A stretch of 64,000 bases of DNA, from the NCBI GenBank assembly GCA_020740775.1, contig JAHEWK010000024.1:124001-188000 (forward strand), given 5' to 3'. This DNA comes from Ilyonectria destructans. Taxonomy: Eukaryota; Ascomycota; Sordariomycetes; Hypocreales; Nectriaceae. This document shows, one piece after another, positions 40,316 through 49,425 of the stretch; position 1 is the first letter of the stretch; each line of letters opens with the position of its first letter. A program made the position numbers and the translations under genes. Below the pieces are notes generated by a model, which was not told the origin of the DNA, did not search any database, and saw only the letters and a list, made by a program, of their open reading frames with translations.

Positions 40316-42931
40316 ATGTTATGCCGCCACACGAGGTCTCAATCCAACAACTGCCATAAGGAGCTGTTTGGTGTCATGCATAGCGATTACCAGCTGTTCG
40401 GGTCCGGCTTCCTGCCCCTCCTTGCCTTCGATGAGGGCATGATCCGGGATCTTTCTTCCGCCAGTCAAGGCCGCCACCGGGCATCGACAACCCAGCTCGA
40501 CCGCACGTCTATTGCGCGCGCCTGGGACGCCAACAAGCGGCATTTGCGGGCCATAAGCGAGGCGCGTGTGCCGGCCAACTACGGCATCCGAAAGGAAGTC
40601 ACGTTCCGATTAGATGCGGTCCTGGCCATGTGGGGCAACGGCGCCTTCGACCCGGACCGCAGCCCCCACACCGGCCCGCTTTCCCGCGTGGTCCCGCTCC
40701 GGTCCGGTGGAGGGTCGGAAGGGGAGGACCCACAGCACCACTACCCTTTCTGGGCCGTCCCGACCCGTGTGATCAATACCCTCATCGCCACCCAGGCAGC
40801 CCGATTCGTCCTCCCGCTCGACCATATCTTCCGAGAGGCAGCCTCGTCGCCTAATGCTTCTACAACAAAGCATCAATCACAGCCACATTCATCCTCCTCC
40901 TCCTGCTCCAATGCCTCGTCTTCCATTCAGCAGATCCTCGCTTTCTACACCGCTCAGCTTTTATGCCGACTGCTTACCTTCAGCCTTAGCAGTGAGACAG
41001 ACTATACATTTGATAGCTGGATTTGGCTGTCACGTTGGATAGCAAAGGTCAAGTCTCCGAAGAGGGGAGCGAAAGGAGCAATTGGAGGAGATGAAGGAAG
41101 AGTTGTGCGCAAGGAACGTCGGGGCCTCGGCCTCCGCGCGACCCTAGATGCAGGTGGCATGCTCTGGATCCCTCACGGACATTTCAACTGGCAGCAGGGC
41201 CACCTCTCCGTCCAGATCCTCCTCAACCTCTACATGCCTCGGAGCCCGCTCCAGGCCAAGCTGGCGCATCAACCCAATCTACAGGCCTTCACCACTTCGC
41301 AGGTCACCGTAGAGTACACGCTGCAAACGTGGCTGGCCGAGGCTCGACGGAAGTTCGACCAGGGACGGACGAGAGAGGGCAACCGCCTGGTTAAAAAAGC
41401 AGCCGACCTTGCTTGCGAGGAGGTAGCACGGGCATACCATCAGCACCTCCTCGCCAAGCTGGCGCTATATTGGGGCAGGGCGCGAGATGAACTCGGCCGC
41501 CAACGTCTCCGCAACCTCGATGCGCTACAGATCGCTCAGCACCAATGCGTCACCCAGGCAGGCAGGATTGTCACAGCCCAGACCATCTGGCAGATATACG
41601 TTGACGCATGGGACCAGTATACTGAGGCCGTTGGCCAACAAGACGGGGCTTTAGGTAACACGGCAATGACAGCAGCAGCGGCGACAGGGATTGCAGGCGC
41701 CGAAGGGAGCCTGCCCATCGAGCTGCCTTGTTGGATGTATACTCGACGGCACAAGCCGCCCAAAAACAGCTGGTGCGACTTTGTGTTCGACCAGCTGTTC
41801 AACCGGCCAGTCCCACCGACTTGGAAACAGAACCACTTCCTTCAACTGTACCGAACCTTCAAAGGGCTCTGGGAAGTAGTCCAGGATCATGCTAAGCCAT
41901 TTGATGACTACTTTGGCTCTCAGATTGGCCGCTACATCATGGTGACATTCAACAGCGATAAGACAAAGGAGGTGGGCACAAGTCACGGCGAGGGTACTTG
42001 GTACCACGGTAAACCATCCTTCTTTCGGATCCAGTTCTGGGCACCTTATTTCTCGCCTCCTACATGTCAGCAGCTGACATTGGGAAACGCTTTCCCCCGT
42101 AAGCAATACGGCCAGGGTTTAAGCCCGTCCATGGCAGCACAGACTCTAAGCGCTCAGGGCGTGCGGGAGATTGACCTGGAGCTCCAGGAGCAGTGGATCA
42201 ACCTGGTCATGTTCGAAGATGTCGCCCAGTCTCCCAGGGAGCAGAAGGTGATGGTAGCACACTGCAAGCGGGCGCTCTGGTGCATGAGCCGCATGGCCGG
42301 TCCCTCCTGGGGCAATGACCGTGTCATTTCCTATATGAAACCATGGGATCTGGGAAAGCTCAGCCGGCGTTCATACGGCCATCCGGACTACCTTCGCCTT
42401 CCCGTTCCTCATACCCATGTACCAGCCGACCAGCAGGAAGACGTAGTAAGCATACCAACCATTATCTTGCCGACGTGGGGAAACATCCGCCTGTTAGCAG
42501 CTGCGATCGGCACTGTCCCATATCTCCCTACTCCTGTCCGAATGCGGCGAAAGATGCTGAAACAGCGGTCGTACAATGGAAACCGCCAGTTTGGTCTTGT
42601 CGACTACCTCTTGGCCAACCGTGATGCGATGGCGACCATGCCGGCAGGAGAAGGATCTTCTCTACTGCAGGAGTTTTTAACCCAGACAGAGCCACCCCAG
42701 TGGGATGTTGTAGAGTCTGCAGATGTAGCCGATGGGGGGGAGGGCGAAGAGGAGCAGGAGGCGGCAGATGAAGATTTAGAGGAAGAAGAGACTGGAGGGG
42801 AATATGATGGTGTAGATAAAGAGGAAGAAGAGACTGGAGGGGAATATGATGGTGTAGATAAAGAGGATGAAGATGAAGAGGGAGAAGGTGCCTCGATATC
42901 GTACTTAGGCTCGGAATACGAAGAGTTATAA
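40316..42931 (+). CDS. Very large unrecognised protein, N-terminally short copy 2 (871 aa)
   Basis: Homologous to residues about 620-1459 of copy 1, starting at NCHKELFGVM (about 40349) and following it block by block: NYGIRKEVTFRLD, SWIWLSRW, RKERRGLGL, GGMLWIPHGH, YMPRSPLQAKLAHQPN, GRIVTAQTIWQIY, GRYIMVTFNSDKTKEVGT, WAPYFSPP. By eye roughly half the residues agree. The first 600 residues of copy 1 have no counterpart upstream; the homology begins right after the ATCCGG cluster. The frame has no stop over 2.6 kb despite this divergence, which argues that the protein was kept by selection. The C-terminus is acidic and has a perfect 42-bp duplication. The ATG at 40316 or a later one could be the start; an upstream exon cannot be excluded. 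Confidence 0.65.
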   Translation: MLCRHTRSQSNNCHKELFGVMHSDYQLFGSGFLPLLAFDEGMIRDLSSASQGRHRASTTQLDRTSIARAWDANKRHLRAISEARVPANYGIRKEVTFRLDAVLAMWGNGAFDPDRSPHTGPLSRVVPLRSGGGSEGEDPQHHYPFWAVPTRVINTLIATQAARFVLPLDHIFREAASSPNASTTKHQSQPHSSSSSCSNASSSIQQILAFYTAQLLCRLLTFSLSSETDYTFDSWIWLSRWIAKVKSPKRGAKGAIGGDEGRVVRKERRGLGLRATLDAGGMLWIPHGHFNWQQGHLSVQILLNLYMPRSPLQAKLAHQPNLQAFTTSQVTVEYTLQTWLAEARRKFDQGRTREGNRLVKKAADLACEEVARAYHQHLLAKLALYWGRARDELGRQRLRNLDALQIAQHQCVTQAGRIVTAQTIWQIYVDAWDQYTEAVGQQDGALGNTAMTAAAATGIAGAEGSLPIELPCWMYTRRHKPPKNSWCDFVFDQLFNRPVPPTWKQNHFLQLYRTFKGLWEVVQDHAKPFDDYFGSQIGRYIMVTFNSDKTKEVGTSHGEGTWYHGKPSFFRIQFWAPYFSPPTCQQLTLGNAFPRKQYGQGLSPSMAAQTLSAQGVREIDLELQEQWINLVMFEDVAQSPREQKVMVAHCKRALWCMSRMAGPSWGNDRVISYMKPWDLGKLSRRSYGHPDYLRLPVPHTHVPADQQEDVVSIPTIILPTWGNIRLLAAAIGTVPYLPTPVRMRRKMLKQRSYNGNRQFGLVDYLLANRDAMATMPAGEGSSLLQEFLTQTEPPQWDVVESADVADGGEGEEEQEAADEDLEEEETGGEYDGVDKEEEETGGEYDGVDKEDEDEEGEGASISYLGSEYEEL
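42779..42862. repeat. 42-bp perfect tandem duplication in copy 2 tail
   Basis: Two identical 42-bp units (42779-42820, 42821-42862) encode EEEETGGEYDGVDK twice. This is a recent in-frame expansion of the acidic tail. Confidence 0.9.
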
Positions 42932-44055
42932 GGGGTATGAAAGAGTTATATATTTATAGCAGCAGTAGTAGTGTATACAATAGAGAAGGGCTGGCCCAGG
43001 ATCGAATCCCGACCTCAATGCCCAAGGGTACATCCCGGGTTTGGTTATCCCGAGGTGTTCATTTCGCGAGTCGTTCATAGTACTGATAGTATCTGATGAT
43101 CTCTAACGAGATTATAGCTCTTGGGCGTTGGGAGTGGCGGGTAGGACCTACGCATAGAGGAGAGGTAGATATAGAGCGGAGGAGGAATGTAGGGTAGGGT
43201 ATGTATATTAAGCTAGCATGTAGGAATAAGAACATTTCACAGCTATATACCCTCTGACAAAGGTGGGCGCGCTGCGGCGACTAACAACAGAAGGTAGTAG
43301 AGACGGTAAGAAAAGTAGCAGCAACTGCCAAGTTCTAAGGTACGGAAGTGGGAAGTAGAGAGAAAAGAAACTAACCTCTAGTGTAAGGAGGGTGGTAAGT
43401 AAGCAAAGAGGAGAAAAGGGACTAACCTCTAAAGTACAGAGGTGAAAAGTAGTAAGTAAGGAGAGTAGGGTTAACCTCTGACATAAGGAGGTGAGGAGTA
43501 AGGAAAAGAGAAGCAACCTCGGACGTATGGAGGTGGGAAGTAGTGAAAGAAGAACTAATGTGGGTTGCTTATATAGAATAGTAGTTTATTTGGGGATTAT
43601 TGTATAGTAGGTGCTGCACGACGCCCGCCAGTCTCGGGTTAGGCTTCGATTTTATTAGGAGGACCCACGCATTACCGCCTGGGACTAACCCCTTTAGCTA
43701 CACCCAGCACCCAAAGGCCTGCCTCGCTTTGTAGTGTGAGTTTGAAAACCCTTACCCTTCGGTCTGTCCAGCTTTGAATAACCCGTAGCCTGTCTCCCTC
43801 CCCTGCGCCTACTGACATCCATCCATTTCTATCCATATCTATTTCTAACCCAGTTTGAAATCATCATAATATCAGTATTATTATTATTATCACGCGCTAC
43901 ACGTCCAACATATTGAAAACCTACTTCCTGTCAAATAAACTCTCCCTCTTGTATTGACCGCAGAATTCCTGACCTATCATCATCATTATCATCATAACAA
44001 AACGCTGAAACATTAATTCCTGTCGCTCATCCCAGCCCCGCTGCTGCCCTCCTTT
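42932..44055. other. Non-coding stretch with a degenerate minisatellite
   Basis: No gene supported. Bases 43248-43560 contain purine-rich units of 43-51 bp starting with CTAACCTCT or a variant (43371, 43422, 43471, 43514), each followed by a GGAGGTGG-like block and AAGTAGT. Bases 43850-44000 are AT-rich with short TTA/CAT runs. Confidence 0.6.
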
Positions 44056-45043
44056 CTAGCTATGCTTCAATCGGTAGTGGTTATCCAGATCCTTCTCTCT
44101 AAAGTATCCTTTAGCCCCAACCCGATCGCAACCAGCCACCATACACTCAAAGGGTGTCTCTTGGTGCACTTGTCTCATATGCTTGTAATAATCTGCGTTA
44201 CGAAAAAAAATCCATTCGTTGGGGAAGCATCCATCATGCAAACAAATCCGCATAGAATCAGAGCCCATGTGAGATTGTTGAACATCATTCGAATTCAGTT
44301 CATGATGTCTGTGGTATCCCATGAGGTGCTGGTTGAGATGGTCTTGTCGGTAGAAAGCCTTCTCGCCCTGATACCTAGGACAGTGGGGGCAAGCATATCG
44401 CTGATGTCCGGCATCTTTGGACCTCAAGTGACGAGCCAGAACATCAGACCTGGAGAATTGGCTGCCACAGGTGCATGCAAACGGCCTATGGTGGCTACGA
44501 ACACCGTGAAGATCGAGGGCGGTCTTTGACTGAAAGATCTCTTCACATTGGATGCACCGATGGCCGCTAAGAATAACAGCCGAGTGGGTTGGGTCTGCGG
44601 AGGCCAATAGCAGCGGATGTTCGAGGCTGCACAGCGCACACGACGTGGCACCGTTAGTTTAAAAATAAAAAAAACGCCACTTACCGAAGCTGCGTCACTT
44701 CGGACGTAGCTGGTTCGGTAAAGTCTGGTTTCTGGGCAAGAGGCGGGTCCACCCAGCCACTGAAGTCAGCCCAATTGGTTGAATGACCAGTCGTAGCTGA
44801 GTTGTTCATGTCGAAGTTGACGTAGCTCGACATAGTGGCGGCGGTGTGGTGCACAGGCCGTTGATGCGTGATGATTGGCAGGTTGCAAGTACCGGGGTAG
44901 ACTGTTGTGCTGGCTAGAGTGCTGGAAGTGATAATATCTGTAGGGGGATGCCATGCTATTTGGCTTTGACGTCTAATGCCCATTGCCACGTCAGCCGAAG
45001 ATTTGGGCGGGCAGTAGGGCGGGTGGCATAGTGGCTGCAGCAT
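44056..45043 (-). CDS. C2H2 zinc-finger protein
   Basis: Exons 45043-44685 and 44626-44056 are joined by a 58-nt GT-AG intron and give 309 residues. The N-terminal part is Ser/Thr/Pro-rich; a second Met (44833) would start a 239-residue form and may be the real start. The second exon holds several C2H2 fingers: CIQCEEIFQSKTALDLHGVR, a CTCGSQFSRSDVLARH finger, a CPHCPRYQGEKAFYRQDHL finger, then C-x-C pairs ending YFREKDLDNHYRLKH. The spacing matches fungal zinc-finger regulators with several adjacent fingers; nuclear DNA binding is inferred. An acceptor 30 bases further on would shift the frame, so the upstream GTGCAG acceptor was chosen. Confidence 0.75.
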
Positions 45044-46203
45044 GTGGTTGGCCGGAGGGTGAGACAGCCCGCCCTATTAAGCCGTGTGTTACAGGGGTAG
45101 GCAGTGATTCTCTGCAGACCGACACGGATCCTATCGCCCGGTCAAACCTGGGTTTGAACTGCGCCCTAAAGTTCTGTCGCCATGACCCACACCGACACTA
45201 AACAATGTCGCCTTCAAACCCAGCCTTTTACTACAGCTCACACAGCGTGCTGTAAAAGAACGCATAGGGAAGGAGTGTTATAAAGCTGTAGGGTAGGGCA
45301 ACTGTACGGTTACAGAAGCATTAAACAGCCGACAGTTAACGTTAGAGGGTAAAGACTATTTTTAGAGTTAAAAGAAAGTAGTAGAGTTACAGGCCTAAAA
45401 AAAAGCTGACTGCTAAGTTTAGAGTGTAAGTGCTGTTTTTAGAGTAAGTGTTGGTACTTAGAGTTACAGAATTTTAAAACGGGTTATACAGTATACTGTC
45501 TGCAAGAGGACGTACAGCTTAGAGTTTAGTAGGGTTCAGTACTAAGTGTGTAAGGAAGAGTTTTAACAGGTTTATAGTACAGGGTAGGGTACAAGTTTGA
45601 GTGTTCTACGTCTAGTAGGCATTTGCGACTTAGGTTTTCAGCACCACAACATGAGTTTCCAGTCTTTTGTAGATTTATTGAATATATATTTGTAACGCTA
45701 ATATGTCAACGCATTCATTTCGGCCATTACGTCCATGTTGCTGTTGCAGGTCGTGGTCAAAGTAGAATCCTCGACGGCCATCATTTGCTTGAGCGTTACA
45801 TTTTCCGTTTCTGGACTAGGGGAGCGTTACACTTTCCTGATCGGGCTAGCGCATTTCAAGTTTCCCCCTCTCCCCCCTAATGCCATCTCTCCCCCCAGGT
45901 TCTCCTGCTCGGCGCGCATTCTGCACATTCCTTCCTTCCATCGCCACTTCTTCCACCGCGGGCATTGCAGACTTTCACTTCGTCTGAATGGTCTAGCTGA
46001 GCTTGCCCGCTCAGTCGCCCCAAAGGTCACAGCAGTCTCAAGGCCATAGGGTCGTAGACTTGGACCAGGTACAGCTGGTTCTGCCCTTGCCCACGCACTC
46101 TTGATGGCATTGGACCCAGGGCTGGTCTACTACTCCATCCCTCGTCTCACAGCACCCCTCAGTTGCACATGCTTTCCCGTCCACCTGTGCTTCCAGTGCC
46201 GTG
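45044..46203. other. Intergenic, with a decayed T/A-rich part
   Basis: Bases 45200-45610 are enriched in TTAGAG/GTTACAG motifs and stops in all frames and look like RIP-decayed repeat. The last few hundred bases, pyrimidine-rich, are likely the promoter and leader of the gene at 46204. Confidence 0.4.
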
Positions 46204-48648
46204 ATGGCAGGCCAGAATAGGCGCCCCGAACTTCCCCGTCGACTCGATTCTAGCGACCGAAGCTACGACCGACGTGACGACCGCTGTGACGATCGCCGCG
46301 AAGAACGCGAACGACCCTACGAAGGCCGCAGCCCAATTCATGGTCAAAGCTCCCCATATGATTCATTTCCCCGTCGAAGCTCAAACTTTCGACGAGATCG
46401 AGGTGGGTCGCGAGATCGTACTTCTGATCATTCGCGGGATCGAGATCGAGGTCGCGACAGGGACGTGCCCTCAAATGCACCCCTCGGGCTGTCAAATAAA
46501 TCCTTCAGTAGTGGACCAAGACCACCGTGGGCGACACCCTCAAAGTTTGGCAATGTTGCGGGACAGGCAGGGCCGGAAATACAGGAAACAACCAAGCCGG
46601 GCCCCCGAGGTGCCACCAAAAAAGCCGTCATCAATCCTCTCACGAAGCTGGTATGTGAGAGGGTTTCTTGGATGCAGAAGAAAGAGGTGGCAGAAAAGAG
46701 ACTGGCGAAGTTGCGAGACGACCATGCGCGATCGGCTGTCAGACATGTGGACTTTCCGTCTGTCTCGGTTATGTTCCAGGAACAGACAAAGAAGGCCACG
46801 AGTGATGTGGCCATGTGCAACGATTCGATCAAGAAAGTAGATGAGCAGCTACAGTCCCAGTTTGGCCAGTTGTCTACAAGCCAAGTGCTGTCGAATCTAG
46901 CTGGCCAAAAACACTCTCAGCCGGACCCAGCTAAGGGCGAGGCAACCAAAAGCCAACCCCCAGATCGTGAGAAAAGCCCGAAACAGCCAGCAACGTTCGC
47001 CTCTGAATCCCTCACTCTTCACCTAGATCAGAAGATCAATGAATTCAAACGAAAGTTTGACAGTGATTTACAGGATCTGAAGGATCAGTTTGAAGCTACT
47101 CGCCAAGAAAAAGAAAGCCTCCAACTTGAGAACACAAATCTGAAAAAGAGTCAAGACGAAATGACCAGGGAAATCCAGCAATTGCAAGACAAATTCAAGA
47201 TCCTGGAACAGAAGAGCGTGACCGGTCTCGCTACCGCAAGCATACAATTAACAGCAATGAACGAGCAGGTAAATAAAAAGTTCGCTGACTTGAACACCAA
47301 GTATCAACCCATGTCTCAACCTCAATCCGACCTCAAGCTTCCACCCAAAGCTGAGCCTGGTATATCTGAAGCTCAATTCAACGACGTTGTCAGGTCACAA
47401 AATGACAAAATCGCAACCTTCAGCATCAAAATAAACTCTGCACTCTCGAGCATTACAAAGTATGATGAGCAGTTTTCAGGCCAATTTGAGGAGCTGAGGA
47501 AGTCAAGTCGTCAAATGGAGAAGAAAATTCTTGACATATCGCACTTGAATACTTCGGTTTCGGATCACGCAAGACGCATCTCAGACCAGAAGACGATGCT
47601 GGACAAAATGGTGGCACATTTGTCCTCGTTACAATCACTTGTATCAGAAATTCCTCTTGACAAGCTAAAATCTCTGCTTGATGACGTGCCGGCCATCCAG
47701 AAACGTCTGAAAGAGGACGATGCCCCCACCGCTGATTTCATGACCAAGGAACGAGTGTACGACATGTTGAAATCGGAACTCGCCACCGCAGTGCAGAAAC
47801 TGACACATCCGAAGCCAATGACGGAAGAAAGAGTCCGCGAAGTGCTGAGGCCGGAACTTGCAAACGCAGTAGAACAGTTACTCAAGAAGACTGCAAGCAG
47901 TGAGTCCCACGTCATGACAGAAGAAAAGGTCCGCGAGATGTTGAAGCCGGAACTCGCGAGTGCGGCAGAAATGCTGCTAAACCATACTGCCAAGAGTCAC
48001 TCCAACGCCATGACGGAAGACAAAGTCCGCGAGATATTAAAGCAGGAGCTAGCTGTCACAGCAAAAAGATTGCAGGAGATGTTCAGCATTCGCTTAGATG
48101 TCATGGCTAACCACTTCGGCGGATTCATCGACAAAGAGAGAGCTGCTAGAGGGAAGGCAGATGAAAAGCTCAGCGCTCTGTCTGACAGGGTTTCGTCACT
48201 CCAGAAAGAAGCCGATGGGGTCAATTCGTCATTCCGGAGAGCATGCGAAGTGGCCAATGTAGCTCAGGCAAAACGAAACCAGCACATGTCGGCCCAGATT
48301 TATCAGCAAAGCCAGGAAGTTGAGGGGCACAGAAATACCCTCTCAACCCTGACTACACAGATGGAGGAGCTTCGTGACGAGCTCAGAAAAGGATACGAAG
48401 GCCATCAGATGCAGATCATGCACTTGAGCTCCTGGGTGAACGCGTTCAACACGAGACGGATGTACAACGACATTGTGGCGCATATCAACGCGACGACGCC
48501 TACAGGACTTAATCTCAGTAATCAAATGAGGGCGCTTTCGGGTCGACTGGACGCGCTGGAGAACAAAGAGGGTCGAGAGGATGAGGGCGGCGTGAAAAAA
48601 CGCAAGGCGCCTAATGGGAACGCAGTGTTGATTCACAATGGCCGTTGA
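46204..48648 (+). CDS. Coiled-coil protein with four internal helical repeats (814 aa)
   Basis: A single exon from ATG 46204. Residues 1-95 are an Arg/Asp/Ser-rich, RD-repeat-like low-complexity domain (SRDRTSDHSRDRDRGRDRD) often seen in RNA-associated nuclear proteins. Residues about 260-480 and 620-720 are long coiled coils (KINEFKRKFDSDLQDLKDQF). Between them are four repeats of about 28-32 residues with consensus MTEExVREMLKPELAxAxxxLL (near 517-640). The C-terminal part has HINATTPTGLNLSNQMRALS and a final basic KKRKAP nuclear signal. No enzyme motif. A structural or scaffold role is the most that can be said; I do not recognise the family. Confidence 0.75.
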   Translation: MAGQNRRPELPRRLDSSDRSYDRRDDRCDDRREERERPYEGRSPIHGQSSPYDSFPRRSSNFRRDRGGSRDRTSDHSRDRDRGRDRDVPSNAPLGLSNKSFSSGPRPPWATPSKFGNVAGQAGPEIQETTKPGPRGATKKAVINPLTKLVCERVSWMQKKEVAEKRLAKLRDDHARSAVRHVDFPSVSVMFQEQTKKATSDVAMCNDSIKKVDEQLQSQFGQLSTSQVLSNLAGQKHSQPDPAKGEATKSQPPDREKSPKQPATFASESLTLHLDQKINEFKRKFDSDLQDLKDQFEATRQEKESLQLENTNLKKSQDEMTREIQQLQDKFKILEQKSVTGLATASIQLTAMNEQVNKKFADLNTKYQPMSQPQSDLKLPPKAEPGISEAQFNDVVRSQNDKIATFSIKINSALSSITKYDEQFSGQFEELRKSSRQMEKKILDISHLNTSVSDHARRISDQKTMLDKMVAHLSSLQSLVSEIPLDKLKSLLDDVPAIQKRLKEDDAPTADFMTKERVYDMLKSELATAVQKLTHPKPMTEERVREVLRPELANAVEQLLKKTASSESHVMTEEKVREMLKPELASAAEMLLNHTAKSHSNAMTEDKVREILKQELAVTAKRLQEMFSIRLDVMANHFGGFIDKERAARGKADEKLSALSDRVSSLQKEADGVNSSFRRACEVANVAQAKRNQHMSAQIYQQSQEVEGHRNTLSTLTTQMEELRDELRKGYEGHQMQIMHLSSWVNAFNTRRMYNDIVAHINATTPTGLNLSNQMRALSGRLDALENKEGREDEGGVKKRKAPNGNAVLIHNGR

Positions 48649-48954
48649 GTTGGGAAGCTTAGGGTGTATAGCCGGCTTGTCCTGGAGACGGAGCTAGGAG
48701 ACTTGCTCCAGCGGTAGTATATCTGAGGATGCAAGCAGGTCTTGATGTATACGATAAGAGCTTGGGTGGGCGTTGATTTGGCAGCGAGCGTCTTTCTCGA
48801 TGGCTTCATCCCTGCAAAGAGCAGCCGGGGAACGATAATAGATGGGTAGACTCGGTGGGCGTGGCATACCCCCAAGGACGAGCGAAAGCTGTGGGCACTT
48901 AGGCGCCTAGTTATAGCTTGCTATTAAAAGTAATATTAATAGAAGGTAATATAA
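48649..48954. other. 3' flank of the coiled-coil gene
   Basis: No gene supported. The last 60 bases are AT-rich (48920-48955) and mark the break of the PNP-type fragment. Confidence 0.4.
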
Positions 48955-49128
48955 TTAGCTGATATTGTGGCCGCAGATGTCTCCAGCAAGGAAGACGTAA
49001 TCGTCCCCGCGACCCAATGCAAACCGCCCCTCATGCTTGTGATCAAGTATGTGCAAGGCTGCACGTGCCTCAATCTCGAGAGGGGCTATCCAAGCCACGG
49101 TGTACTGATCAGGGTCGAGTTCTGGCAT
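48955..49128 (-). pseudogene. PNP/UDP-phosphorylase-type NLR N-terminal domain, fragment
   Basis: Only 57 codons, but the match is clear: YTVAWIAPLEIEARAALHIL followed by LDHKHEGRFALGRGDDYVF and LAGDICGHNI. This is the start of the nucleoside-phosphorylase-like domain that opens many fungal NLRs. It begins with ATG at 49128 and stops where an AT-rich stretch begins, before the catalytic part. It points away from the NB-ARC-TPR gene that starts 298 bp to its right, although PNP-NB-ARC-TPR is a standard order, so it looks like an inverted, cut-off domain. Confidence 0.75.
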
Positions 49129-49425
49129 TAGAATAGCGCTTGGCTTTAGAGGGGGTAAGGTAGGTTACAGGCTTAAAGATTGGCGTTAGGCATGGATCAC
49201 GGTTGGGGCATATTGAGGCTTCGACATTCATATCTAATCAGATGTCCTAATCTCGCCAACGACAACCTTTCTCATGCAGATACACCCAGTCAGGCTGTGC
49301 TTCTCTGACGCTGCGCCTCCACGCCCCTACGACCTCCCCCACTGCAATCGCCACCACGCACGATTCCCGACCCTAAATCTCCTACCCGAATCCGCGACCT
49401 CGAAATCACCAATATCGCGATCACC
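49129..49425. other. Intergenic between the PNP fragment and the NLR
   Basis: Presumed promoter of the NLR, pyrimidine-rich just before the ATG at 49426. No ORF supported. Confidence 0.4.

Noticed and set aside
42985..43020. Possible tRNA T-arm (GGATTCGATCC on minus)
   Set aside because: The flanking bases do not form the T stem, and no acceptor or anticodon arm could be matched.
46274..46840. 188-codon second frame inside the coiled-coil gene
   Set aside because: Overlaps the RD-rich start of the main frame and has no recognisable feature.
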